Below, in pieces: positions 7,599 through 13,874 of a DNA stretch of 15,406 bases. The DNA comes from Thiomicrospira sp. UBA5634 (GTDB lineage Bacteria > Pseudomonadota > Gammaproteobacteria > Thiomicrospirales > Thiomicrospiraceae). The DNA is taken from the NCBI GenBank assembly GCA_002421475.1, contig DIJW01000046.1, forward strand, positions 1 to 15,406, given 5' to 3'. The notes beneath the pieces were generated by a model. It had not been told where the DNA came from. It searched no databases and saw only the letters and a program-made list of their open reading frames with translations. Position 1 is the stretch's first letter, and each line of letters opens with the position of its first letter. The position numbers and the translations under genes are program-made.

Positions 7599-8591
7599 AT
7601 GAACCGCATTCCTCAATTAATTAATGCTGTTGCCCTCATCGGCTTATTGACTATTGTCCCCAGTGTTAATGCCTCCCACCAGGCCAGCATTAGTTTTACG
7701 CAGGAAAACGATCTGTTTTCCGGTTCAGATGGTCACTACACCAATGGTTTACGTTTTGCCTGGGTTTCAGGTCGCGATAATCCGCCACCCGATTGGGCGG
7801 TCAAGGTTGCCAGCTTTGTGCCGTGGTTTCCTAAACAACAACCTATCCGCCATGGTTACGCTGTCGGCCAAAGTATGTTCACCCCAAGGCACACGCGTGA
7901 TACAAACCCCGATCCGGAAGATCGACCTTATGCCGGTTGGTTATACGGCTCGATTGGTCTGGGAGTAGAGCAAAATGAACAGCTTGATATTTTAGCTTTA
8001 ACACTGGGTGTTATTGGCCCGTCATCTTTCGCCGGCGAAACCCAAATAGCTGTTCATGAATGGATTGGCTCACCCAAACCAATGGGTTGGGATACACAAC
8101 TCAAAGACGAACCCGGTATAAACCTCATGTTTCAACGCAGTTGGCGTGGTTTGGGGCGAACACAATTTAATCATCATCAACTCGATTACACCCCTCACCT
8201 GGGTTTTACGCTCGGCAACATCTACACTTACGCCAATGGTGGCATAACCTTGCGATATGGGGAAAACTTGCCGTTTGATTATGGTCCCCCACGTGTACAA
8301 CATGGTTTGCCGACCGGAACAGACTTTGCGCAGCACAAAAACTTTAATCACTATTGGTTTGCCGGCATTGAAACTCGTGTGGTCGCGCAAAATATTTTCT
8401 TGGACGGTAATAACTTTGTCGACAGCCGCCAAGTAAATAAAAACCCGGTCGTTGCCGATTTGCAATTTGGGGTGATTGTGGATTGGGAAAATTCGCGTTT
8501 AAGTTATACCCACGTATTTCGCACCCCTGAATTTGATACGCAAGGTCGCATTGATTCATTTGGGGCTTTGACCTACTCATGGCGCTATTAG
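7599..8591 (+). CDS. lpxR: LpxR-type outer-membrane lipid A deacylase (DUF2219)
   Basis: Outer-membrane beta-barrel of the LpxR family. Characterised members remove the 3'-acyloxyacyl group of lipid A in a calcium-dependent way, remodelling the outer leaflet. The 330-residue precursor begins with a signal peptide (about residues 1-25, cleavage after VNA). Family motifs are visible: QENDLF with N37 and D38, the YTNG turn at 47-50, RPYAG at 109-113, the GPSSFAGETQ segment near 140, the catalytic-type H153, and GWDTQLKDEP at 163-172. The C-terminus ends in an aromatic-rich strand (YSWRY) as expected for a barrel. The ribosome site is weak (GAGAG at 7584-7588). The TAG stop overlaps an iterated palindrome. 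The assignment is by family; the substrate in this organism is inferred. Confidence 0.85.
   Translation: MNRIPQLINAVALIGLLTIVPSVNASHQASISFTQENDLFSGSDGHYTNGLRFAWVSGRDNPPPDWAVKVASFVPWFPKQQPIRHGYAVGQSMFTPRHTRDTNPDPEDRPYAGWLYGSIGLGVEQNEQLDILALTLGVIGPSSFAGETQIAVHEWIGSPKPMGWDTQLKDEPGINLMFQRSWRGLGRTQFNHHQLDYTPHLGFTLGNIYTYANGGITLRYGENLPFDYGPPRVQHGLPTGTDFAQHKNFNHYWFAGIETRVVAQNIFLDGNNFVDSRQVNKNPVVADLQFGVIVDWENSRLSYTHVFRTPEFDTQGRIDSFGALTYSWRY
7678..7689. repeat. Iterated palindrome, half-site
   Basis: ACCAGGCC followed by AGCA: the left eight bases are exact and the right arm is degraded. It lies at codons 27-30 of lpxR, just after the signal peptide, encoding HQAS. It could be a decayed or incipient copy. 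Confidence 0.4.
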
Positions 8592-8601
8592 CAGGCCTGG
8601 T
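8590..8601. repeat. Iterated palindrome at the lpxR stop codon, one mismatch
   Basis: AGCAGGCCTGGT; the first two bases belong to the TAG stop of lpxR (8589-8591), which accounts for the single mismatch. The right arm continues GG beyond the core, as in the copy at 9014. Confidence 0.65.
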
Positions 8602-8646
8602 GGTAAACAGCAGATTTGGACACATTGTTTATAGTCAGGAGTTTTT

Positions 8647-8997
8647 ATGTCAAAAAAAGTATATTGTTTAGCGCAGTTTTTACCGAAAGTCGGAAAAGAA
8701 CAAGATGTATTTGCATTACTGCAATCGTTAGAACCGAATACATTACGTGAAGACGGCTGTATTCAATATCGCGTCACCCGCCATATTAAAAGCCCATTCG
8801 CCGACGGCGACAGTTTTCCGATTGTATTTAATGAAATTTGGCAAGACATGCCAAGTTTTGAAGCCCATTGTCAGCGCCAAGAAATTGTCGATTTTTTCCA
8901 GCGTTATTGTTTAGCCGCAAATGGCTGGGTCGAAAAATGGAATGTATGTGTTTATAGCGACGAGCCTGCAAACTACGACGCTCCAAAACTAGGTTAA
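8647..8997 (+). CDS. ABM-domain (YgiN-like) putative quinol monooxygenase
   Basis: Small cytoplasmic protein of 116 residues with the antibiotic biosynthesis monooxygenase (ABM) fold, a dimeric alpha/beta barrel. Seen features are the opening strand YCLAQFLPKVGKE near residues 6-18, the REDGCIQYRV strand near 34-43, the NEIWQDMPSFEAHCQR helix segment near 62-77, and a final strand WVEKWNVCVYS. Family members include quinol monooxygenases (YgiN) and many of unknown activity; no specific substrate can be read. AGGAG at 8637-8641 supports the ATG. It starts 55 bases after lpxR on the same strand, likely co-transcribed, and ends before a palindrome and a terminator. Confidence 0.8.
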   Translation: MSKKVYCLAQFLPKVGKEQDVFALLQSLEPNTLREDGCIQYRVTRHIKSPFADGDSFPIVFNEIWQDMPSFEAHCQRQEIVDFFQRYCLAANGWVEKWNVCVYSDEPANYDAPKLG

Positions 8998-9013
8998 TTT
9001 GCACATTGCTTTC

Positions 9014-9031
9014 ACCACCAGGCCTGGTGGT
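9014..9031. repeat. Iterated palindrome, longest copy (18-base perfect dyad)
   Basis: The exact 12-base core at 9017-9028 is extended by three matching bases on each side, giving ACCACCAGGCCTGGTGGT. It lies between the ABM gene and the bidirectional terminator, in a convergent intergenic gap where selection on protein is absent. This copy may be closest to the full element. Confidence 0.88.
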
Positions 9032-9043
9032 CTACTCGCACAA

Positions 9044-9076
9044 ATAAAAAAGCGGCTTGATTTGCCGCTTTTTTAT
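9044..9076. terminator. Bidirectional rho-independent terminator
   Basis: An arm of six A then GCGGC (9046-9056) pairs with GCCGC then six T (9064-9074) around a 7-nt loop; A9044 and T9045 pair with 9076 and 9075. A-run and T-run on opposite sides serve both strands. It ends the plus-strand ABM gene and the minus-strand DsrE-like gene, which converge here. Confidence 0.92.
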
Positions 9077-9108
9077 CAAACTTAAACTTATAGCAAACTC
9101 ACAACCTT

Positions 9109-9555
9109 TTAAGGTCTGACGTAAGCAAAACCTTTTTGTTGCAGATATGCTATTTCAGCTACACCGGCCGGTACAATATCGGTTTCTTTAACGCCTTTTA
9201 ACGTGCGCCAATCAACATTACGCGCCTTCAAAGTATTGTTACAAACCGCCACTTTAACACCTTGCGCACGCAAATTTTCCAACGCCGCAACGGTTTCAGG
9301 TTTTGAAGTTTCCAACGCCGTTAAACCACCGGCAAACACGACTAAATGCAATTCGATGTTATCTTTACCGACCGCACGAATATGGTTGTTGGCATTACGC
9401 AATACTTGAATCTGGAAATCCACATTACTGTCGTTTAACTGATAAGCCACTTTTTGTTTACCATAGGGCTCATGGGTAATTTTTGGTTCTACATACTGTG
9501 CTTGTGCGCTAAATGCCATCATCCACAATGCAGCTAAGCCTAAAATCTTTTTCAT
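9109..9555 (-). CDS. Secreted DsrE/DsrF-like protein
   Basis: A 148-residue protein with a clear signal peptide (MKKI start, hydrophobic core, cleavage after AQA at 19), so periplasmic. The rest fits the DsrE-like fold: a strand IELHLVVFAGGLTAL near 67-81, the VAALENLRAQGVKVAVCNNTL segment with a single Cys at 105, and a C-terminal AEIAYLQQKGFAYVRP. Cytoplasmic DsrE proteins carry sulfur on a cysteine; exported relatives with the conserved VxxCNNTL cysteine are common in sulfur-oxidising bacteria but poorly characterised. AGGAG lies about 9 bases before the ATG. It is downstream of arsB on the same strand with a 123-base gap holding a hairpin, so separate transcription is possible. The sulfur-handling role is inferred. 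Confidence 0.78.
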   Translation of the reverse strand: MKKILGLAALWMMAFSAQAQYVEPKITHEPYGKQKVAYQLNDSNVDFQIQVLRNANNHIRAVGKDNIELHLVVFAGGLTALETSKPETVAALENLRAQGVKVAVCNNTLKARNVDWRTLKGVKETDIVPAGVAEIAYLQQKGFAYVRP

Positions 9556-9593
9556 GCGTCTATACTCCTGAAGTTATTTTTTTACGCGAGGTC

Positions 9594-9616
9594 ATTTTAT
9601 GCAGTCAGCATAAAAT
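9594..9616. promoter_or_regulatory. Perfect AT-rich dyad upstream of the DsrE-like gene
   Basis: ATTTTATGC (9594-9602) pairs exactly with GCATAAAAT (9608-9616) around a 5-base loop, 38 bases before the DsrE-like start on the minus strand. It could be an operator or the end of the arsB transcript. There is no adjoining T-run on either strand. A smaller dyad TGAGT/ACTCA (9662-9666/9672-9676) lies just after the arsB stop. Confidence 0.4.
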
Positions 9617-9678
9617 AATCACGCTGAATAAAATGATTGGCAGATAGAGTAATTTAATACCTGAGTGAAAGACTCAAG

Positions 9679-10947
9679 TTATAACCACCAGGCCAGCGCC
9701 AATAACGTCAATAACAAAACCGGCGGCGTAATCAATAAACCGACCTTCATATAAGCGCCCCAACCGATATTAACGCCTTTTTGCATCAATACATGCAACC
9801 ATAATAAAGTCGCCAACGATCCCCAGGGCGTCATTTTGGGTCCTAAATTTGAGCCGATCACATTCGCATACGCCAACGCGGTTTCACCCATTTGACCTAT
9901 GGCAATATCCATAATCATCACCGTGGGTAAGTTATTCATCAACGCACTTAAAATCGCCGCAATAAAACCCGTGCCGATCACTTGCGCAACCTGGCCGAAC
10001 TGTCCCAGCCACACTAATAACTGCGCTAATAACTCGGTCAATCCGGCATTTTTTAGCCCCCACACCACTACATACAAACCGATGCTGAACCACACTATTT
10101 GCCAAGGTGCAATCTTTAGCGTCATCCAAGGTTTGCAGGTTTTAAAATACGCCCCCATTGCCATCAACACCAGTGCGCCGCCGAGCGCAAACACACTAAT
10201 CGGCAGGCCTTGTGTTTCGCCCCAGGTGTAACCGACCAACAATAACGCCAACATCACCCACGACCACTTAAACATGGTCTGGTTTTTAATCACCGAGGCC
10301 GCCGGTTTGAGTAAATGAATATCTACCCGCGCCGGAATATCGTGCCGAAACACCAGCCACAATAAAATCACGCTGGCCAACACCGCCACCAAGTTTGGCA
10401 ACGCCATCACCGCCGCATATTGCCAAAAACCAAAACCGAAATAATTCACTGTCACAATATTGGTAAGGTTAGAAAATACAAACGGATGACTGGCGGCATC
10501 ACTTATAAAACCGGCGGCGATCACAAACGCAATCAATGACTTCATATTCAGTTGCAACAAGCGCATTTTGGCGAGAATAATCGGCGTTAAAATCAACGCC
10601 GCGCCATCGTTGGCAAAAAACGCCGCCACCAACGCGCCCAGCAACACCGAATAAACAAACATTAAATGGCCGTTACCATCGGCAAACTGCGCCATTTTGA
10701 TTGCCGCCCATTCAAAAAAGCCGAGTTCGTCCAGCACCATCGCCATTAACACAATGCCGATAAATGCCAAGGTGGCATCCCACACAATCGCCGTCACTTC
10801 CAACACATCGGCTAACGACACCAACCCCAGCAACAGCGCCGAGATCGCGCCTAAAATCGCACTATGACCAATTTTCAGACCTCGTGGTTGCCAAATCACC
10901 AACACTAAAGTGCACACAAAAATGAATGTAGGCAAAACGAAATGCAT
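9679..10947 (-). CDS. arsB: ArsB-type arsenite efflux transporter
   Basis: Inner-membrane protein with about 12 hydrophobic segments that exports arsenite (and antimonite) driven by the proton gradient. Family marks seen are VIWQPRGLKIGHSA near the N-terminus, DELGFFEWAA, FFANDGAALILTPI, ISDAASHPFVFSNLTNIV, and ALMNNLPTVMI with NVIGSNLGPKMTPWGSLATLLW near the C-terminus. Length is about 422 residues, as usual. A TTG at 10965 would add six residues, but AGGA lies 8 bases before the ATG at 10947, so that start is chosen. It is divergent from arsR across 66 bases, the classic arrangement. No arsC or arsA is present in the window. Acr3 is ruled out by the motifs; other ion-transporter-superfamily members are less likely given arsR. 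Confidence 0.92.
   Translation of the reverse strand: MHFVLPTFIFVCTLVLVIWQPRGLKIGHSAILGAISALLLGLVSLADVLEVTAIVWDATLAFIGIVLMAMVLDELGFFEWAAIKMAQFADGNGHLMFVYSVLLGALVAAFFANDGAALILTPIILAKMRLLQLNMKSLIAFVIAAGFISDAASHPFVFSNLTNIVTVNYFGFGFWQYAAVMALPNLVAVLASVILLWLVFRHDIPARVDIHLLKPAASVIKNQTMFKWSWVMLALLLVGYTWGETQGLPISVFALGGALVLMAMGAYFKTCKPWMTLKIAPWQIVWFSIGLYVVVWGLKNAGLTELLAQLLVWLGQFGQVAQVIGTGFIAAILSALMNNLPTVMIMDIAIGQMGETALAYANVIGSNLGPKMTPWGSLATLLWLHVLMQKGVNIGWGAYMKVGLLITPPVLLLTLLALAWWL
9687..9698. repeat. Iterated palindrome, half-site at the arsB C-terminus
   Basis: ACCAGGCC followed by AGCG, with the other arm degraded. It falls in the last codons of arsB, encoding part of LALAWWL on the minus strand. 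The preceding AACC gives an ACCACCAGGCC arm like that of the copy at 9014. Confidence 0.4.
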
Positions 10948-11013
10948 GATGGCTATTCCTATCAAAGCGTCGGGTGTTAAAATGTTTTTTCTTATTTATC
11001 TGAGCAGATGTTT
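10948..11013. promoter_or_regulatory. Divergent arsB-arsR promoter region
   Basis: A 66-base AT-rich gap between the two start codons must hold both promoters. A -10-like TAAAAT lies at 10978-10983 for the plus strand, without a convincing -35. A small dyad ATCTG-AG-CAGAT (10998-11009) covers the arsR ribosome site. ArsR repressors typically bind such regions and leave when arsenite binds; the exact operator is not clear here. Confidence 0.45.
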
Positions 11014-11337
11014 ATGTCACTTGAGTTTACCGCCAACCAACTTAAAGCCTGTGGCCATCCGGCACGTTTACGTATTTTAAACCTATTACAACAGCAACCG
11101 TCTTTGTGTGTGTGTGAATTAATGCGGGTGCTCGATTTTGGTCAAAGTTTCGTATCGCGCCATTTAGCGATTTTGCGCGAAGCGGATTTAGTGATCGCTG
11201 AAAAACAAGGAACTTGGGCGCACTATCGTTTAATGCCGAGCGCTTTGCCGTTACTCAAGGTACTCAATTTAGAAAACATTGCCGAATTACAAACCGACAT
11301 CCGCCAATTAAATGACGCCGGTTGCCAGGCCTGCTAA
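11014..11337 (+). CDS. arsR: ArsR-family arsenite-responsive repressor
   Basis: Small winged-helix repressor that binds operator DNA as a dimer and releases it on binding arsenite. The metal-binding motif LCVCEL is intact, equivalent to the CxC of the classic ELCVCDL box. The recognition helix segment GQSFVSRHLAILREADLV and the wing WAHYRL follow as in the family. An upstream ATG at 11008 is only three bases from the GAG at 11002-11004, so the ATG at 11014 (MSLEF) is preferred, giving 107 residues. It is divergent from arsB, its likely target. The stop is 9 bases before the LolA-like gene, whose ribosome site AAGGA overlaps the end of arsR, so the two are probably translated from one message. 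The C-terminus ends GCQAC, with two extra cysteines encoded over a palindrome remnant. Confidence 0.92.
   Translation: MSLEFTANQLKACGHPARLRILNLLQQQPSLCVCELMRVLDFGQSFVSRHLAILREADLVIAEKQGTWAHYRLMPSALPLLKVLNLENIAELQTDIRQLNDAGCQAC
11324..11335. repeat. Iterated palindrome, two-mismatch copy at the arsR stop
   Basis: GCCAGGCCTGCT overlaps the last codons of arsR (CQAC) and the first base of its stop. Its two mismatches are at the outer arms; the inner CCAGGCCTG is exact. Another copy follows 50 bases later. Confidence 0.55.
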
Positions 11338-11346
11338 GGAATAACA

Positions 11347-12111
11347 ATGAAGTTTTTAAGTTTATGGCTGACATTGAGTCTACTACCAGGCCTGGTGTTG
11401 GCACAAACCAAAACCGCCGCCGAAATTATCGAAGCCTCGCTGAATCTTTGGCGTGGCGACACCTCATACAGCGTGACAGAAATGACGATTCATCGCCCAA
11501 CTTGGCAGCGTGATATGCGAATGGAAGGCTGGACACGTGGCATGAAGGACTCACTGATCCGTTTTGTTTATCCGCCGCGTGATGCTGACAATGCCACCTT
11601 AAAACTTGATAATGAAATGTGGATTTTCACCCCCAAACTCAATCGTGTCACCAAACTGCCCGCTAGTATGATGACCCAATCTTGGATGGGGTCGGATTTT
11701 TCCTATAACGACTTGGCGCGCTCCGATCAAGCACTCGAAAACTATACCCACACCCTGCTCGAAACCCGGGTAGAAAATGGCCACAGCGTCTATATCATCG
11801 AAGCCATTCCTAAAGCAAATGCACCGGTGGTTTGGGGCAAAGAAATCGGCAAAATTCGTGATGACTATGTGATTTTAGAAAACGTGTTTTATGATCAGTC
11901 AATGCAAGTGGTTAAAACCTTACAGACCCTAAAAGTAGATGACTTAAACGGTCGGCCTTATCCGAGTGTGATGCGTATCACCAATGCCGATAAAGCAGAT
12001 CACTGGACGGAAATTCGCACTAGTCAGACTTTGATAGATATTGATTTGCCGGATTATTTATTTACGCTGGCCAATTTACAGCGCCCACGCGCCTGGCAAG
12101 CCCCTAAATAA
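11347..12111 (+). CDS. Secreted LolA-like outer-membrane lipoprotein-sorting protein
   Basis: A 254-residue protein with a signal peptide (cleavage after VLA at 19), so periplasmic. It matches the LolA-like family often named outer membrane lipoprotein-sorting protein: EIIEASLNLWRGDTSYSVTEM near residues 25-45, ALxKxDNEMWIFTPKLNRVTKLP near 82-104, MMTQSWMGSDFSYNDLA near 106-122, and SVMRITNADKADHWTEI near 212-228. These proteins have a half-barrel lipid-binding fold and usually sit beside FtsX/MacB or RND exporters, as here with the permease genes from 12633. It starts 9 bases after arsR, with AAGGA at 11336-11340. The role is inferred from the family; it is distinct from canonical LolA in length and motifs. 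Confidence 0.82.
   Translation: MKFLSLWLTLSLLPGLVLAQTKTAAEIIEASLNLWRGDTSYSVTEMTIHRPTWQRDMRMEGWTRGMKDSLIRFVYPPRDADNATLKLDNEMWIFTPKLNRVTKLPASMMTQSWMGSDFSYNDLARSDQALENYTHTLLETRVENGHSVYIIEAIPKANAPVVWGKEIGKIRDDYVILENVFYDQSMQVVKTLQTLKVDDLNGRPYPSVMRITNADKADHWTEIRTSQTLIDIDLPDYLFTLANLQRPRAWQAPK
11385..11396. repeat. Iterated palindrome ACCAGGCCTGGT, exact copy in the signal peptide
   Basis: Exact copy at codons 13-17 of the LolA-like gene, encoding LPGLV within the hydrophobic core of the signal peptide. Confidence 0.85.
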
Positions 12112-12126
12112 CCCGACAACTAAGGC

Positions 12127-12465
12127 TTAGATAACGTCTTTACGCTGCGCCAAAATCCCAATGAAATAAAACGCGCCGATCACCGCTACACCCAACCAAG
12201 TGTCGCCGGTACTCGCCAACAAGTCGGTGACTAAAGGCGTTAAATAATTGGCTAAAAAGGTAAAACCAAACGCGCAAAACACCACGAACGTGGTAATCCG
12301 TAAGAAAAATTGCAAACCGCCGATTTGTTTTTTCAGCACTTTAGTAATGCTGTCACCGTAAATGACCAATAATGTTGCCATCATCGCCATACCAATTTCA
12401 CTTAAATACGGTCTAACCCAACCTGAAATCATCGCTAAAAAGTCAATAATAAAGTTTGTTTCCAT
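12127..12465 (-). CDS. DUF3392-family small inner-membrane protein
   Basis: A 112-residue protein with three likely membrane segments (about 19-37, 53-75 and 89-106). The pattern WVRPYLSEIGMAMMATLLVIYG at the start, a central basic loop (KVLKKQIGG), FCAFGFTFLANYLTPLV and a terminal FIGILAQRKD fits the DUF3392 family of gammaproteobacteria, whose function is unknown. AGAGGA about 6 bases upstream supports the ATG. It converges on the LolA-like gene with a 15-base gap and no visible terminator, and is divergent from the permease operon, splitting what would otherwise be one envelope cluster. Confidence 0.75.
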   Translation of the reverse strand: METNFIIDFLAMISGWVRPYLSEIGMAMMATLLVIYGDSITKVLKKQIGGLQFFLRITTFVVFCAFGFTFLANYLTPLVTDLLASTGDTWLGVAVIGAFYFIGILAQRKDVI

Positions 12466-12498
12466 CTTATCCTCTCTTCGTTATCTGGACACATCTAT

Positions 12499-12542
12499 AA
12501 AAAACGCACTTTATCATATCAAAAAACGCACAAAAAGCGCAC
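12499..12542. repeat. Helically phased direct repeats AAAAAACGCAC
   Basis: AAAAAACGCAC occurs at 12499-12509 and again at 12521-12531, exactly 22 bases apart. A variant AAAAAGCGCAC starts 11 bases later (12532-12542). Starts at 0, 22 and 33 place all A-tracts on the same face of the helix. This is the pattern of bent DNA or of tandem binding sites. It lies between two divergent genes and just upstream of the permease promoter. Confidence 0.6.
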
Positions 12543-12546
12543 GCCC

Positions 12547-12587
12547 TTTACATCTTGTTTACACAGGCTTTAGAATCACTTTATGCT
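12547..12587 (+). promoter_or_regulatory. Candidate promoters of the FtsX-permease/ABC operon
   Basis: TTTACA (12547-12552) with TAGAAT (12571-12576) has an 18-base spacer, each box one base off consensus. A second TTTACA (12558-12563) with TATGCT (12582-12587) overlaps it in parallel, also with an 18-base spacer. They lie directly downstream of the phased repeats and 46-62 bases before the start codon. Confidence 0.45.
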
Positions 12588-12632
12588 AAACTCAGCCAAT
12601 TTACTGATTAAACAGCGGATGGAGTGATAAAA

Positions 12633-13874
12633 ATGGGGTTACGGTTTCTGTTTAAACTCGCTTGGCGAAACCTCTGGCGCCACCCAAAACGCACCATCAT
12701 GACGATTTTTGCCATGACACTCACCAGCGCACTGTTTATCTTTATGTTGGCGTTTCAACTGGGTTCTTATAACGCCATGAAAGTAAACGCGCTGTCCTTG
12801 CTGGACGGTTTTGGTCAGTTCCAACAGGCCGATTATCTCGACACCCCATCACTGCGTAACAGTTTCGAAATCCAACCTGAACTTCAAACCCAACTCAACC
12901 AACTACCAGGCCTGGTAACCACGGCTTATCGTATTCAAGCATTCGGTTTACTCAGTGCCGGCGAAAATAATGACCGTAATCAAGGTGCAATGGTGTTAGC
13001 GGTGCAACCCGAGCTTGAACCACAGATTTCACGGTTGGCTAAATTGGTGAAACAAGGCCGTTTTTTAAAGGCAGACGACACCAATCGACTGGTGATCGGC
13101 GAAGCCTTAGCACAATTGTTAAACGTCTCCATCGGTGACGAAATCCAACTATTAGGCCAAGATAAAGAAGGCAGTTTAGCGGCGGATATTTTTACGCTGG
13201 TTGGTATTTTTAACTCTGGCACCGCCGATTTGGATCGTCAATTGGTGTTAATGCCGTTTGATTACGCGCAAAACTTATTCAGCATGCCAAACCAAGCCCA
13301 CCAGTTAGCACTAATCACCGAATCCTTTCAGCAAGTTGAACAACTCGAACCGCAACTTCAGCATCTTGCGCAGCAATACAACCTAACCTATCGTAACTGG
13401 CGGGCGCTGCAACCGGGCGTTGCGCAAGGCATAGATTTAGACTATTACTCCGGCTTTATTTGGTATGTCGCGATTTTATTTATTGTGGTGCTGATTTTGT
13501 TTAACACCTTATTAATGTCGGTGTTAGAGCGCGAACGCGAATTTGGTTTAATGCTGTCACTCGGATTATCGCGCCAACAACTAGCCGGATTAACCCAATT
13601 AGAAACGCATTTCACCCTTGGATTGGGTTTGATTTTCGGCATTATTAGCGGCATTTTAATCACGCTGTATTTTTATCAAACCGGCATCACCATTCCCGGC
13701 ACCGAAGAAATGTTCGCACAATACGGCATGGATTCCACCACCTATCCGATCCTCACCCAAATGGCGATTTGGTTTGCCCCCGGGTTTTTATGGCTCAGCA
13801 CCTGGCTGATGTCGGCGATGATTGTGTGGCGCATTTTCAGCCTACATCCGTTATCCGGGAGACAAACTAAATGA
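12633..13874 (+). CDS. FtsX/MacB-type ABC transporter permease, first subunit
   Basis: Inner-membrane permease of the FtsX/LolC/MacB group (413 residues). Membrane segment 1 is at about 21-43, followed by a large periplasmic domain (about 50-268). Segments 2-4 lie at about 274-297, 326-348 and 376-400. The cytoplasmic loop EREREFGLMLSLGLSRQQL after segment 2 is the family signature that contacts the ATPase. A GTG at 12624 lies inside the GGAG at 12621-12624, whereas ATG at 12633 has proper spacing, so the ATG is chosen. Its stop overlaps the next gene by ATGA, so the two permeases are translationally coupled. With the LolA-like protein it may move lipids or lipoproteins from the inner membrane; that is inferred. 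Confidence 0.88.
   Translation: MGLRFLFKLAWRNLWRHPKRTIMTIFAMTLTSALFIFMLAFQLGSYNAMKVNALSLLDGFGQFQQADYLDTPSLRNSFEIQPELQTQLNQLPGLVTTAYRIQAFGLLSAGENNDRNQGAMVLAVQPELEPQISRLAKLVKQGRFLKADDTNRLVIGEALAQLLNVSIGDEIQLLGQDKEGSLAADIFTLVGIFNSGTADLDRQLVLMPFDYAQNLFSMPNQAHQLALITESFQQVEQLEPQLQHLAQQYNLTYRNWRALQPGVAQGIDLDYYSGFIWYVAILFIVVLILFNTLLMSVLEREREFGLMLSLGLSRQQLAGLTQLETHFTLGLGLIFGIISGILITLYFYQTGITIPGTEEMFAQYGMDSTTYPILTQMAIWFAPGFLWLSTWLMSAMIVWRIFSLHPLSGRQTK
12904..12917. repeat. Iterated palindrome, exact copy with 14-base dyad
   Basis: TACCAGGCCTGGTA, exact core at 12905-12916, encoding LPGLV in the periplasmic domain of the first permease. Confidence 0.85.

Noticed and set aside
10948..10965. TTG start for arsB adding six residues
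   Set aside because: The AGGA sequence lies between this TTG and the ATG at 10947, with correct spacing for the ATG, so the extension would include the ribosome site.
12499..12542. Replication-origin iterons
   Set aside because: There are only three short repeats, with no replication protein gene or DnaA-box cluster; bending or regulator binding explains them better.
12624..12632. GTG start for the first permease
   Set aside because: The GTG overlaps the GGAG ribosome site; the ATG at 12633 is 8 bases downstream of it and fits the permease N-terminus.
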